Source: Ideonella sp. WA131b (GTDB lineage Bacteria > Pseudomonadota > Gammaproteobacteria > Burkholderiales > Burkholderiaceae_C). Taken from it: DNA of 64,000 bases. Shown here one piece after another: positions 1 through 7,960 of the stretch (positions within the stretch are counted from its first letter, which is position 1; each line of letters begins with the position of its first letter). The translations under genes and the position numbers were made by a program. The notes beneath the pieces are model-generated. The model saw nothing but the letters and a program-made list of their open reading frames with translations, did not search any database and was not told where the DNA came from. The stretch spans positions 672,431 through 736,430 of the forward strand of contig JAGTJW010000002.1 of NCBI GenBank assembly GCA_023657425.1. Direction: 5' to 3'.

Positions 1-60
1 GGGCAAGGTGACGTCCTGTTCCTTGGGCAACGGGCTCGACGCTTGACCGGCCTCAACCAT
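1..60 (-). CDS. soxG: sarcosine oxidase gamma subunit, N-terminal fragment
   Basis: Only the first 20 codons are in the window; the gene runs off the left edge. An ATG at 58-60 lies inside the last codons of soxA (8-base overlap), and the reading MVEAGQASSPLPKEQDVTLP is open to the edge. The identification rests on position: the canonical order of heterotetrameric sarcosine oxidase operons is soxB-soxD-soxA-soxG, and the three preceding genes follow it. Gamma is a small accessory subunit of the flavoenzyme that demethylates sarcosine. The visible part is too short for a domain call. Confidence 0.6.
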   Translation of the reverse strand, partial: MVEAGQASSPLPKEQDVTLP

Positions 61-2911
61 GCAGTCGCTCCCCGGCCGGGTCGAAGAAGGGCGTCTTCAC
101 CACTTCGGCCCTGATGGCCTGGCCCAGGTGGTATGCGGTGACGCACTCCCCCAACCGAAGCCTGCCACGCTTGAGCATGGCCAGCGACACCGGGTGGCCC
201 AGAACCGGACTGAAGGCACTGGAGGTCACGAAGCCGTCGATCGCGGCTGGCGGCGCCTGCAAGGTGATGTGCGCACCGACGGGCAAGCGGGTGCGTCGGT
301 CCAGCGGCAGCAGACCGACCAATTGCATGCGGTCTGCGTCCAAGGCGACCGGCCTGAGCAAGGATCGCCGGCCGACGAAGTTGGCGGCCTTCTTGATGAT
401 GCCGCGGTCGAGACCGACGTCGCCCGGAAAGGTCGTGCCATCGGTATCCGCGCCCAGATGCAGGTAGCCCTTCTCGATGCGCAGGATCATCAGCGCCTCC
501 ACCCCATAGGGCATCACGCCGAAAGCCTGACCTGCCTGCCACAAGCGCTCCAGCAGTGCCTGCGTGCGGTCTGCTGGCAGGTTGATCTCGTAGCCGAGTT
601 CGCCGCTGAAACTGGCGCGCAGCACACGCATGGGCGTGCCGCCATGGTTGACCTCGCGCAGCGTCATGTGCTTCATGGCCGCAGGGGCCAGCGACTCCTC
701 GAAGCCAGCGGCTGCGAGCAAGGCCCAGGCCTTCGGACCGGCCACGGTGACGTTGCCCCAGGCAGCCGTCACGGGCGTGACCAGCACACGGTGGTGCACG
801 TACTCGCACTGCAGCCATTCTTCGAAGGCCTGCGCCACGCGCTCGGCGCCGCCTGACGTGGTGTTGACCCAGTAGTGCTGCGGCCCCAGCCGCGCGACGA
901 TGCCGTCGTCGAAGATCACGGCATCTTCACGCAACAGCAGGCCGTAACGCGCCTGCCCGACAGCCAGTGTGGACATTGTGCCCACGTACATCAGGTCCAG
1001 AAAGTTCGCAGCATCAGGCCCATAGACCTCGATCTTGCCCAGCGGCGAGGCTTCGAACAGGCCAACCTGCTGACGCACGTTCAAGGCCTCGCGCTCGGCA
1101 GCAGCGTTCAAGGATTCACCCTGGCGCGGGTAGGCCGCCGGGCGCTGCCAGGCACCGAACTCCTCCCACAGCGGGCTTTGGGCCTCATGCCAGGCATGAC
1201 CGGGCATGCGCTTGAGCGGCTTGTAGAGCGCACCTTTGCGACCAGCAGCCAACGCGCCCAGGGTCACCGGTTTGAACGGCGGACGAAACCGGGTGGTGCC
1301 GACCTGTCCCGGGCTTCGCTGGGTCAGTTCGCCCATCAGCACCAGCGCGTTGACGTTGCTGGTCTTGCCTTGGTCGGTGGCCATGCCCATCGTGGTGTAG
1401 CGCTTGAGATGCTCGACCGAACGGTAGTTCTCGCGCGCGGCCAGCGCGACGTCGTCGGCGGTCACATCGTTCTGCAAGTCCAGGAACACCTTGCCCGGCT
1501 TGCGGCCCCAGGCGGCCAGCGCCGCTGCCGTCGGTCTGGTATTCGAAGTCACCAAGCCCGTGCCGCCCGCGGGCGCTTGGGAAGGCCTGCGGCTGCCGAC
1601 GGCTTCAGCGTGCGTCAGAGCAGCGTCGGCATCAAAGACGCCTGCACAAGCGCCCACGGAGTCCATGCTGGGCACGCCACCCACGGGCACGAACATCGCG
1701 GCATCGTCCACCCAGCGAAGCTTGCCGCCAGCCATCGAGTGCAGGTTGACGGCAGGTGCCCAGCCGCCTGCGCTGGCAATGCAGTCCACCTCGACATGAT
1801 GAACGGTGCCGCCTTCGTGGTCAGTGATGGCGACACACTTCACCGAACGTGTGCCGATAACCGCGACGATGGCGCTGCCGGGAAACACCGGCACGCCGGG
1901 CACGGCGGCCGCACCGGCGGAGGGGCGGTGGTCCACCACCGCGACCACGTTCACACCAGCCGCCACCATCGCGCGGGCGGCGCTGTGGCCGCTGTCGCAG
2001 GCTGTGGTCACCAGCACACGTCGCCCGCAGGCCACGCCGTAGTGGGTGGCATAACGGAGCACAGCGCTGGCCAGCATCACGCCCGGGCGGTCGTTGTCCG
2101 GGAACAGCATCGGGCGCTCGAAAGCGCCGGTGGCCAGGATGATGCGATCGGCGCGGACTTTCCACAGCCGTTCCCGCACAGCAGCATCGATGGTTTGCGT
2201 GGCGGCGGCGAGCAAGTGGTCGTACAAACCGAACACGGTGCAGCGCGTGTGCACCTCGACGCCGGCAGTCTGCAGTTCCGGCAGGCGCGCGGCGCAGGCG
2301 GGCTCCAACTGCGCCGCGCCTTCCATCAGCAGCACCTGCTGGCCGCTGCGCGCGGCGGCCAGCGCCGCCTGCACGCCCGCCGCACCGGCACCGACCACCA
2401 GCACCTGCACCTGGCGCGAGACCTGGTCGTAGCGGTCGGGGTCCGGCGCATCGGCCGCCACGCCCAGCCCCGCCATGCGGCGAATCGTGGGCTCGAACAC
2501 ATGCCAGTGCGGCCACATGAAGGTCTTGTAGTAGAAGCCCGCCGGCAGCAGCGCCGCGAAGCGCGAGGTCAGCGCCGCCAGGTCGAATTCCAGGCTCGGC
2601 CAGGCGTTGCCGGTGAAGGCTTGCAGGCCGTCTTGCGCGGCGATGTCGGTGGCCCGCGTGTTGGGCGTCCGTGCGCCGCCCAGGCCGATGTCGAGCAGGC
2701 CGGTGGGCTCTTCCACCCCGCAGCTGAAGAGGCCGCGTGGCCGGTGCAGCTTGAAGCTGCGCCCGATGTGCACGATGCCCTGCGCCAGCAGTGCCGAGGC
2801 CACTGTGTCGCCCGCAAAGCCCGGGACGTCGCGGCCGTTGAACTGGAAGCGCAGCGGCCGTGTGCGGTCGAGCCAGGCACCTTGGGGCGCAGGCAAGCGG
2901 TAGCCGCTCAT
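53..2911 (-). CDS. soxA: sarcosine oxidase alpha subunit
   Basis: A 952-residue large subunit of heterotetrameric sarcosine oxidase, which converts sarcosine, oxygen and tetrahydrofolate to glycine, peroxide and methylene-THF. The N-terminus has the ferredoxin-like segment (FNGRDVPGFAGDTVASALL, then SFKLHRPRGLFSCG). An NAD-binding Rossmann motif VVGAGAAGVQAA follows near residue 170. The C-terminal third is a GcvT/aminomethyltransferase-type folate domain (EVYGPDAANFLDLMYVGTMS, GELGYEI). The start at 2911 is preferred because the codons upstream are out-of-family and this ATG overlaps the soxD stop by 4 bases, as expected for coupled translation. Usual family length is close to 1000 residues. 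Confidence 0.93.
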   Translation of the reverse strand: MSGYRLPAPQGAWLDRTRPLRFQFNGRDVPGFAGDTVASALLAQGIVHIGRSFKLHRPRGLFSCGVEEPTGLLDIGLGGARTPNTRATDIAAQDGLQAFTGNAWPSLEFDLAALTSRFAALLPAGFYYKTFMWPHWHVFEPTIRRMAGLGVAADAPDPDRYDQVSRQVQVLVVGAGAAGVQAALAAARSGQQVLLMEGAAQLEPACAARLPELQTAGVEVHTRCTVFGLYDHLLAAATQTIDAAVRERLWKVRADRIILATGAFERPMLFPDNDRPGVMLASAVLRYATHYGVACGRRVLVTTACDSGHSAARAMVAAGVNVVAVVDHRPSAGAAAVPGVPVFPGSAIVAVIGTRSVKCVAITDHEGGTVHHVEVDCIASAGGWAPAVNLHSMAGGKLRWVDDAAMFVPVGGVPSMDSVGACAGVFDADAALTHAEAVGSRRPSQAPAGGTGLVTSNTRPTAAALAAWGRKPGKVFLDLQNDVTADDVALAARENYRSVEHLKRYTTMGMATDQGKTSNVNALVLMGELTQRSPGQVGTTRFRPPFKPVTLGALAAGRKGALYKPLKRMPGHAWHEAQSPLWEEFGAWQRPAAYPRQGESLNAAAEREALNVRQQVGLFEASPLGKIEVYGPDAANFLDLMYVGTMSTLAVGQARYGLLLREDAVIFDDGIVARLGPQHYWVNTTSGGAERVAQAFEEWLQCEYVHHRVLVTPVTAAWGNVTVAGPKAWALLAAAGFEESLAPAAMKHMTLREVNHGGTPMRVLRASFSGELGYEINLPADRTQALLERLWQAGQAFGVMPYGVEALMILRIEKGYLHLGADTDGTTFPGDVGLDRGIIKKAANFVGRRSLLRPVALDADRMQLVGLLPLDRRTRLPVGAHITLQAPPAAIDGFVTSSAFSPVLGHPVSLAMLKRGRLRLGECVTAYHLGQAIRAEVVKTPFFDPAGERLHG

Positions 2912-3180
2912 GGCGCCGGCCCCGGCTGCGCTTCGGCGATGCCGTACACCGCCTTCACCTCGTGGCTCACGGTGTCGCGCACGAGGTTGAACCACAGGCC
3001 GCAGCCCCAGGTGTGGCACCAGCGTTCGGCATGCTCGCCTTTGGGGTTGCTGCGAAAGTACAGATAGGCTCCCCAGGTCTCGTCGCTGCAATCCAGCGGC
3101 GGACGTGTGATGGCCGTGGTGCCGCCGCAGCGGAATTCGCTTTCTGCGCGCGGCCCGCATAGCGGACATTGCAGTTGCAT
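2908..3180 (-). CDS. soxD: sarcosine oxidase delta subunit
   Basis: A 90-residue small subunit of sarcosine oxidase. The sequence begins MQLQCPLCGPRAESEF and carries a second Cys/His cluster WCHTWGCGLWFN. These four ligand-type residues fit the zinc site known in this subunit. It lies 15 bases after soxB and overlaps soxA by 4 bases, so the B-D-A order is translationally coupled. Length and position match the family. Confidence 0.93.
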   Translation of the reverse strand: MQLQCPLCGPRAESEFRCGGTTAITRPPLDCSDETWGAYLYFRSNPKGEHAERWCHTWGCGLWFNLVRDTVSHEVKAVYGIAEAQPGPAP

Positions 3181-3195
3181 CGTGGCCAGTTCCGT

Positions 3196-4482
3196 TCAGT
3201 GCGCGATACCGGCGGCAGCGGCTTCGTCAATCAGCCGGCCGGTGTGGAAGCGCTGCAGTTGGAAGGGTTCTGCCAGTTCGTGGTTGCGGCCGGTGGCCAG
3301 CACATGCGCCAAGGTCCAGCCGCCCACCGGGATGGCTTTGAAGCCGCCGGTACCCCAGCCGCAATTGATGAACAGGCCTGGCACCGGCGTGGCGCCGAGG
3401 ATGGGGCTGCTGTCCTGCACCACGTCCACGATGCCGGCCCATTGGCGCAGCAGGCGCAGGCGGCTGAGCGAAGGGAACATCTCAACCGTCGCCGCCACCA
3501 CGTGTTGCATCACGTCGAAGCTGCCGCGCTGGGCATACGAAGGGAAGTGGTCGAGTGCGCCGCCGATGACCACTTCGCCCTTGTCGCTCTGGCTCCAGTA
3601 AGCTCCCAACGACGGCGACAGGGTCACGGTGTTGAGCACCGGCTTGATCGGCTCGCTCACCATCGCCTGCAGCGCGTAGCTGGTCACGGGAAGCTGAAAA
3701 CCGGCCATGCCGGCCAGCACCGACGAGTGCCCGGCAACGGCCATGGCCACCTTGTCGGCGCGCATCTCACTTCGCACACCGCCGCGGCTCGTGGTGACGC
3801 CGACCACCGTGTCGCCCTGCTTGAGAAAACCCGTGACGGCACAGTTCTGCACGATGTCCACGCCCAGCGCCGAAGCGGCGCGCGCGTAACCCCAGGCCAC
3901 GGCGTCGTGCCGCGCCGACCCTCCTCGGCGCTGGATGAAGCCGCCCACGATCGGGAAGCGCGCATCGGCGCCAAAGTTCAGCCGGGGCTCGATGTCCTGC
4001 ACCTGACGGGCGTCCAGCAAGTCGGCATCAATGCCATTGCACAGCATCGCGTTGGCCCAGCGCGACTGCGCATCCAGGTCGTGCCGCGAATGCGCCAGCG
4101 TGACGATGCCGCGCTGGCTGAGCATGATGTTGAAGTTGATCTCGCGCGCCAGTTGCTCGTACTGGCGCAGCGAGAAGTCGTACAGCCGCGCGCTTTCAGG
4201 GTACAGGTAGTTCGAGCGCACGATGGTGGTGTTGCGCCCGGTGTTGCCGCCGCCGATCCAGCCGGCTTCCAGCACCGCGACATTCGTGACGCCATGGTTC
4301 TTCGCCAGGTAGTAGGCCGTGGCCAAGCCGTGGCCACCGCCGCCAATGATGATGACGTCGTAGCGCGGCTTGGGCTCGGCTTCGCGCCAGGCGGGCGCCC
4401 AGTCTTGGTGGCCTGTGCGCGCAGCTGCGAACAGGTTCCAGGCAGAGTAGCGCTGGCGCGGCGGTGTCGGGTTGGGCATCAA
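3196..4482 (-). CDS. soxB: sarcosine oxidase beta subunit
   Basis: A 428-residue FAD-dependent oxidoreductase and first gene of the soxBDAG operon. The dinucleotide-binding motif VIIIGGGGHGLATAYYLAK sits near residues 43-62. The segment GGSARHDAVAWGYARAA contains the His that in characterised beta subunits carries covalent FMN. The C-terminal GWGTGGFKAIPVGGW is the usual flavin contact. This subunit holds the sarcosine oxidation site. The 124-base gap upstream shows no operator that I recognise. Sarcosine oxidase next to dipeptidases may feed N-methylated amino acids from peptides into glycine, but that link is inference. Confidence 0.93.
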   Translation of the reverse strand: MMPNPTPPRQRYSAWNLFAAARTGHQDWAPAWREAEPKPRYDVIIIGGGGHGLATAYYLAKNHGVTNVAVLEAGWIGGGNTGRNTTIVRSNYLYPESARLYDFSLRQYEQLAREINFNIMLSQRGIVTLAHSRHDLDAQSRWANAMLCNGIDADLLDARQVQDIEPRLNFGADARFPIVGGFIQRRGGSARHDAVAWGYARAASALGVDIVQNCAVTGFLKQGDTVVGVTTSRGGVRSEMRADKVAMAVAGHSSVLAGMAGFQLPVTSYALQAMVSEPIKPVLNTVTLSPSLGAYWSQSDKGEVVIGGALDHFPSYAQRGSFDVMQHVVAATVEMFPSLSRLRLLRQWAGIVDVVQDSSPILGATPVPGLFINCGWGTGGFKAIPVGGWTLAHVLATGRNHELAEPFQLQRFHTGRLIDEAAAAGIAH

Positions 4483-4606
4483 GTTGATTCAAGCTTAGTG
4501 CGACAGGCACGCAAGGAGTGATGCCCGCAGAACAAAAACTTGGGCGCTCGCAACTTCTTTTGAGCGCTTGTTGCAAGTGGCCTGCTGCCACCAAAGCGAA
4601 GGACTG

Positions 4607-5599
4607 TCATGCCGGCTCTTTCCAGACCTGCCGAGCAATGCGCGTCAAGTTGCCATTCAGGATGGACCGCAGGTCGCCTTCGGCGTAAACCAGTCGAAGC
4701 AAACCATCGACGATGGCCTCCAACTGTTCGGGCTGAACGAAGTTCATGCCCTTGTCATAAGCCAGTTCAGGCGGAAACAGGCCTTTCATGGCTGCCATGC
4801 CGGCGTCCACCTCGGCCTGGTCGACGACATGGCCCAGGCCCAGCGCCACATGCTGTGGCCCGATCAGCTGCACGGCGTAGTCGACGTGGCGCACAAAGGT
4901 CTCGCTGCGGGTGTCGTTGTCACCCAAAAACGGGCCCACGCCATTGATTCCCACCACACCGCCCTTGGCCGAACAGGCACGCATCAGGGCGTCCGAGACA
5001 TTGCGCGGGTGCGGCCGCACAGCGCTGGGGATGGAGTGCGAAAAGATCACCGGCCCTGGTGCGTAGTCAAGCACCTCCTGCGCGCTGAGGCTGCCCAGAT
5101 GACTGCGGCACACCACCATGCCCACGCGCGTCATCTCGTCGATCAGCCGGCGGCCAAAGTCCGTGAGGCCACAGTCGTCGTCTTGGCAGCCCCCAGCATC
5201 GGCGCTGTTGCTGTTGTAGGCCAGCAGCATCCAGCGCACGCCAAGGTCGCAGTAAAGCTGAACCAGACTGATCTGATCAGCAACGGCGTTGGCACCCTCG
5301 ATGTCGAAGCTCACTGCCAGCTTGCCGCTGTTCCGAGCCGATTCGATGTCATCCACCGTGCGCACCATGGTGTAGTAAGTGGCACGCTCGGCCAACCCGT
5401 GCCGGAAGCTGGCGATCATGCGCAGGTGCTGCTCGATACCGTCGTCGCCAAAGCCGACGTTCAGCGAGATGTGGTCTAACCCCGCCGCACGGCAGCGCGC
5501 CAGCTGTGGCAAGAAGCGGGTGTCATGCGGCCGCAAAGGCATGCAGCCCTGGTTGTCCCACACCCGGCTTTCCAGGATGATGTCAAGAGCGGTCTTCAT
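4607..5599 (-). CDS. M19 membrane-dipeptidase homologue with altered metal site
   Basis: A 330-residue member of the renal dipeptidase (M19) family, which hydrolyses dipeptides, often with a C-terminal D-residue, using two zinc ions. The start at 5599 (MKTALDIILESRVWDNQG) matches the paralogue at 33320. Conserved elements seen are DIEGAN (bridging Glu), CRSHLG and IFSHS (His ligands). Two ligand positions differ. The first-motif His is Gln (WDNQG against WDNHG in the paralogue), and the late Asp is Gly (LGLGHVVD against LGLDYVFD). The family is certain, but activity as a normal dipeptidase is doubtful. It is divergent from the M20 gene across a 242-base region containing a shared operator. 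Confidence 0.85.
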   Translation of the reverse strand: MKTALDIILESRVWDNQGCMPLRPHDTRFLPQLARCRAAGLDHISLNVGFGDDGIEQHLRMIASFRHGLAERATYYTMVRTVDDIESARNSGKLAVSFDIEGANAVADQISLVQLYCDLGVRWMLLAYNSNSADAGGCQDDDCGLTDFGRRLIDEMTRVGMVVCRSHLGSLSAQEVLDYAPGPVIFSHSIPSAVRPHPRNVSDALMRACSAKGGVVGINGVGPFLGDNDTRSETFVRHVDYAVQLIGPQHVALGLGHVVDQAEVDAGMAAMKGLFPPELAYDKGMNFVQPEQLEAIVDGLLRLVYAEGDLRSILNGNLTRIARQVWKEPA

Positions 5600-5781
5600 C
5601 GTGGGTCTGGTGGGGCTGACTGTCTGTTCACAGTGATCCAGGGATTGCGCGCGCGACACAGCCCGTGGAGAAAGTGTGCATGCTGCCGGATGCACATCGC
5701 CACGCTTGGCGATGTGGGCGGTGTCCAATGCCCTCAAGTCTTGGAGTGCAGCGGCTCAGTGAAGTCAACAGTGCAAGCATG

Positions 5782-5799
5782 TGGACAATATACTATCCA
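5782..5799. promoter_or_regulatory. operator-like palindrome, copy 1, overlapping a -10 box
   Basis: TGGACAATATACTATCCA is an imperfect palindrome with 7 of 9 pairs matching. A 13-base core CAATATACTATCC is repeated exactly at 10140-10152. It contains TATACT (5789-5794), a plausible -10 box for the M20 peptidase gene that starts 48 bases further on. No strong -35 is visible. Related sites occur at 12783 and 13595, all beside genes of the same locus. The rest of the 5600-5841 intergenic region shows nothing else recognisable. Confidence 0.6.
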
Positions 5800-5841
5800 T
5801 GTATTCCTGCTGTCTACGCAGCATTCTCTTTGGAGCCTTTG

Positions 5842-6987
5842 ATGACAAGCGCCCAGCCCTTGAATGTGGACGAAATACTGGCCGGCATCCGCGCCTGGAT
5901 CGAAATCGAAAGCCCGACCGACAACCCCGAGGGCATGGCGCGCATGGCAGCCCGTGTGCAAGCCGACTATGAAGCCATTGGCGCGCGGGTCGAGCGCATT
6001 GCTGGCAGGGACGGGTTTGGCGACCACGTGCTGGCGACAGACGACAGGCACTGCCCACCCGAGGCTGCGGCCGGCCCGGGCCTGCTGATCCTGAGCCACA
6101 TCGACACGGTGCATCCCATCGGCACACTGGCCGGGCCTTTGCCGTTCCGCATCGAGGGCGACCGTGCCTATGGCCCAGGCGCCGAGGACATGAAGGGCGG
6201 CACCTACCTGGCGCTGGTCGCCCTGCGCCAGATAGGCAGGGCCGGCCTGAAGACGCACCTGCCGGTGCGGCACCTGATGGTCAGCGACGAGGAGATGGGC
6301 AGCGACACTTCGCGCGAGCACATCGAACGCGAGGCGCGGCGTGCGAAGTACGTGCTGGTCACCGAGCCGGCACGCTCGGGCGGCAAGATCGTCACCGCAC
6401 GCAAGGGCTGCGCCCAGTTCAAGGTCACAGCCCATGGCGTGGCGGCCCACGCTGGCGTCGAACACCACCTCGGTCGCAACGCCATCCACGAGATTGCGCA
6501 CCAAGTGCTGGCGCTGGAAGCGATGACTGATTACGCGCGCGAGCTCACCGTCAGTGTGGGCCTGATCAAGGGCGGCACGCGTTCCAACGTGGTGCCCGAC
6601 ACCGCAACAGTGGACGTGGATGTGCGCATGCCCAACCCCGAGATCGGCGAGGAGATCGTGCGACGCATCCGAGACCTCAAACCGCATCTCGAAGGCGTCA
6701 CGCTGACCGTAGAGGGCGGCATCAACCGGCCAGGCTACGAAAAGACACCCGGGATCGCAGCGCTGTACGAACATGCCAAAGGGCTGGCGGCCGAGATCGG
6801 CTTCGAGCTGATCGACCTGAAGACCGGCGGCGGCAGTGACGGCAACTTCACCGCCGCCATTGCGCCCACGCTCGACGGCCTGGGCGTGGATGGCGATGGC
6901 GGCCACACCCTGGACGAGCGGCTCTACATCAGCAGCATCATTCCGCGCACCCGGTTGTTGATGCGGTTGATGGAGACTCTGCGATAG
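5842..6987 (+). CDS. M20 family metallopeptidase, carboxypeptidase G2-like
   Basis: A 381-residue zinc exopeptidase or amidohydrolase of the glutamate carboxypeptidase (CPG2)/ArgE class. Metal ligands are visible as LSHIDTVHP (His86, Asp88), GAEDMKGG (Asp116), SDEEMG (catalytic and ligand Glu150/151), VTEPAR and a late GGHTLDE His. The dimerisation domain contains GLIKGGTRSNVVPD. TTTGGAGCC precedes the chosen ATG. Members remove C-terminal glutamate or deacylate N-acyl amino acids. With dgcN-dgcA in the same putative regulon, N-acetyl-L-glutamate or another N-acylglutamate is an attractive substrate, but that is inference. Confidence 0.88.
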   Translation: MTSAQPLNVDEILAGIRAWIEIESPTDNPEGMARMAARVQADYEAIGARVERIAGRDGFGDHVLATDDRHCPPEAAAGPGLLILSHIDTVHPIGTLAGPLPFRIEGDRAYGPGAEDMKGGTYLALVALRQIGRAGLKTHLPVRHLMVSDEEMGSDTSREHIEREARRAKYVLVTEPARSGGKIVTARKGCAQFKVTAHGVAAHAGVEHHLGRNAIHEIAHQVLALEAMTDYARELTVSVGLIKGGTRSNVVPDTATVDVDVRMPNPEIGEEIVRRIRDLKPHLEGVTLTVEGGINRPGYEKTPGIAALYEHAKGLAAEIGFELIDLKTGGGSDGNFTAAIAPTLDGLGVDGDGGHTLDERLYISSIIPRTRLLMRLMETLR

Positions 6988-7007
6988 CGGCGCCGATTTC
7001 GCGGCGG

Positions 7008-7943
7008 TCAAGGCGGCGGCACCGCACCTGTGTATTCAGTGATTTGGCTGTAGGCCTGGGGCTTGCGATGGGCCGCGAAATCGAAGATCGTGGTCTTGTA
7101 CGAATGCGCTCGATCCAGGTCGCACTCGGCCACAACCAACTCGTCACCTTGCGTGTGTGAGTGCGCCACGATCTCACCCGAAGGTGCGACGATGAACGTG
7201 TCTGCAAGCATGGCTTGACCTTCTTCGACGCCGCCCTTGGCGACGGCCACCGCCCAGGTGGCGTTCTGGTAGGCGCCCGCCTGCATCACCAGCCGATGGT
7301 GAAAGCGCACCAGTGGGTCGTGCTGCGGCGCCTCGGGGTTCTGAAGCGGCGTGTTGTAGCCCACGAGCACGAGCTCGACACCCTGCAGGCCCAGCACCCG
7401 CCAAGCTTCGGGCCAGCGACGGTCGTTGCAGATCAGCATGCCGACGATGCCACCGAAACCACGCCAGACCGGAAACCCCAGACCCCCGGTCTCAAAGTAG
7501 CGCTTCTCGAGGTGCTGGTGCTCAAAGCCTGGTTGCGGCTCGCGGTCGCCGGGCAGGTGCACCTTGCGGTAGTGCCCGATCAGGCCGCCATCAGGCCCAA
7601 CCAGCGCCGAACTGTTGAATCGCCGAAGTCTGCCGGCCTGCCCGGCGAGTTCAGCGTAGCCGAAGCACAGGCCCAGCTGGAGCCGTCGCGCCGCGGCGAA
7701 CAGTGGCTGGGTGTCTCGGCCTGGCATCGAGGATTCAAAGAAGCCATCGAGCACTGAATCGTCTTCGATCGCCCAGCGCGGGAAGAACGTGGTCAACGCC
7801 AGTTCGGGAAACACGACCAGCGTCGCACGAACGCGTGCCGCCTGGTCCATGAGCACGATCATGCGGTCGACAACCGCGCCACGCGACGTGTCGCGCGACA
7901 CCGGACCGAGTTGAGCAGCCGCGATCGTGATGACGCGGCCCAT
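7008..7943 (-). CDS. N-carbamoyl-D-amino-acid amidohydrolase (D-carbamoylase)
   Basis: A 311-residue nitrilase-superfamily enzyme closely resembling Agrobacterium D-carbamoylase along its whole length, from FPELALTTFFPRW through HLEKRYFE and CNDRRWPEAWRV to QHDPLVRFHHRL. The catalytic triad falls at Glu47, Lys127 and Cys172, the same numbering as the characterised enzyme. It hydrolyses N-carbamoyl-D-amino acids to D-amino acid, CO2 and ammonia in the cytoplasm. ATG at 7943 is used; a GTG directly before it is possible. It lies 17 bases downstream of the TonB receptor gene on the same strand, so the two probably form one transcript. No hydantoinase is present, so the carbamoyl substrate may be imported. 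Confidence 0.93.
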   Translation of the reverse strand: MGRVITIAAAQLGPVSRDTSRGAVVDRMIVLMDQAARVRATLVVFPELALTTFFPRWAIEDDSVLDGFFESSMPGRDTQPLFAAARRLQLGLCFGYAELAGQAGRLRRFNSSALVGPDGGLIGHYRKVHLPGDREPQPGFEHQHLEKRYFETGGLGFPVWRGFGGIVGMLICNDRRWPEAWRVLGLQGVELVLVGYNTPLQNPEAPQHDPLVRFHHRLVMQAGAYQNATWAVAVAKGGVEEGQAMLADTFIVAPSGEIVAHSHTQGDELVVAECDLDRAHSYKTTIFDFAAHRKPQAYSQITEYTGAVPPP

Positions 7944-7960
7944 CACCTGCCCGCCCGGTT

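Noticed and set aside
875..3067. Long plus-strand open frame opposite soxA
   Set aside because: The antisense product is His/Arg/Gly-rich with no family resemblance, and soxA on the other strand is unmistakable. High GC produces such shadows throughout.
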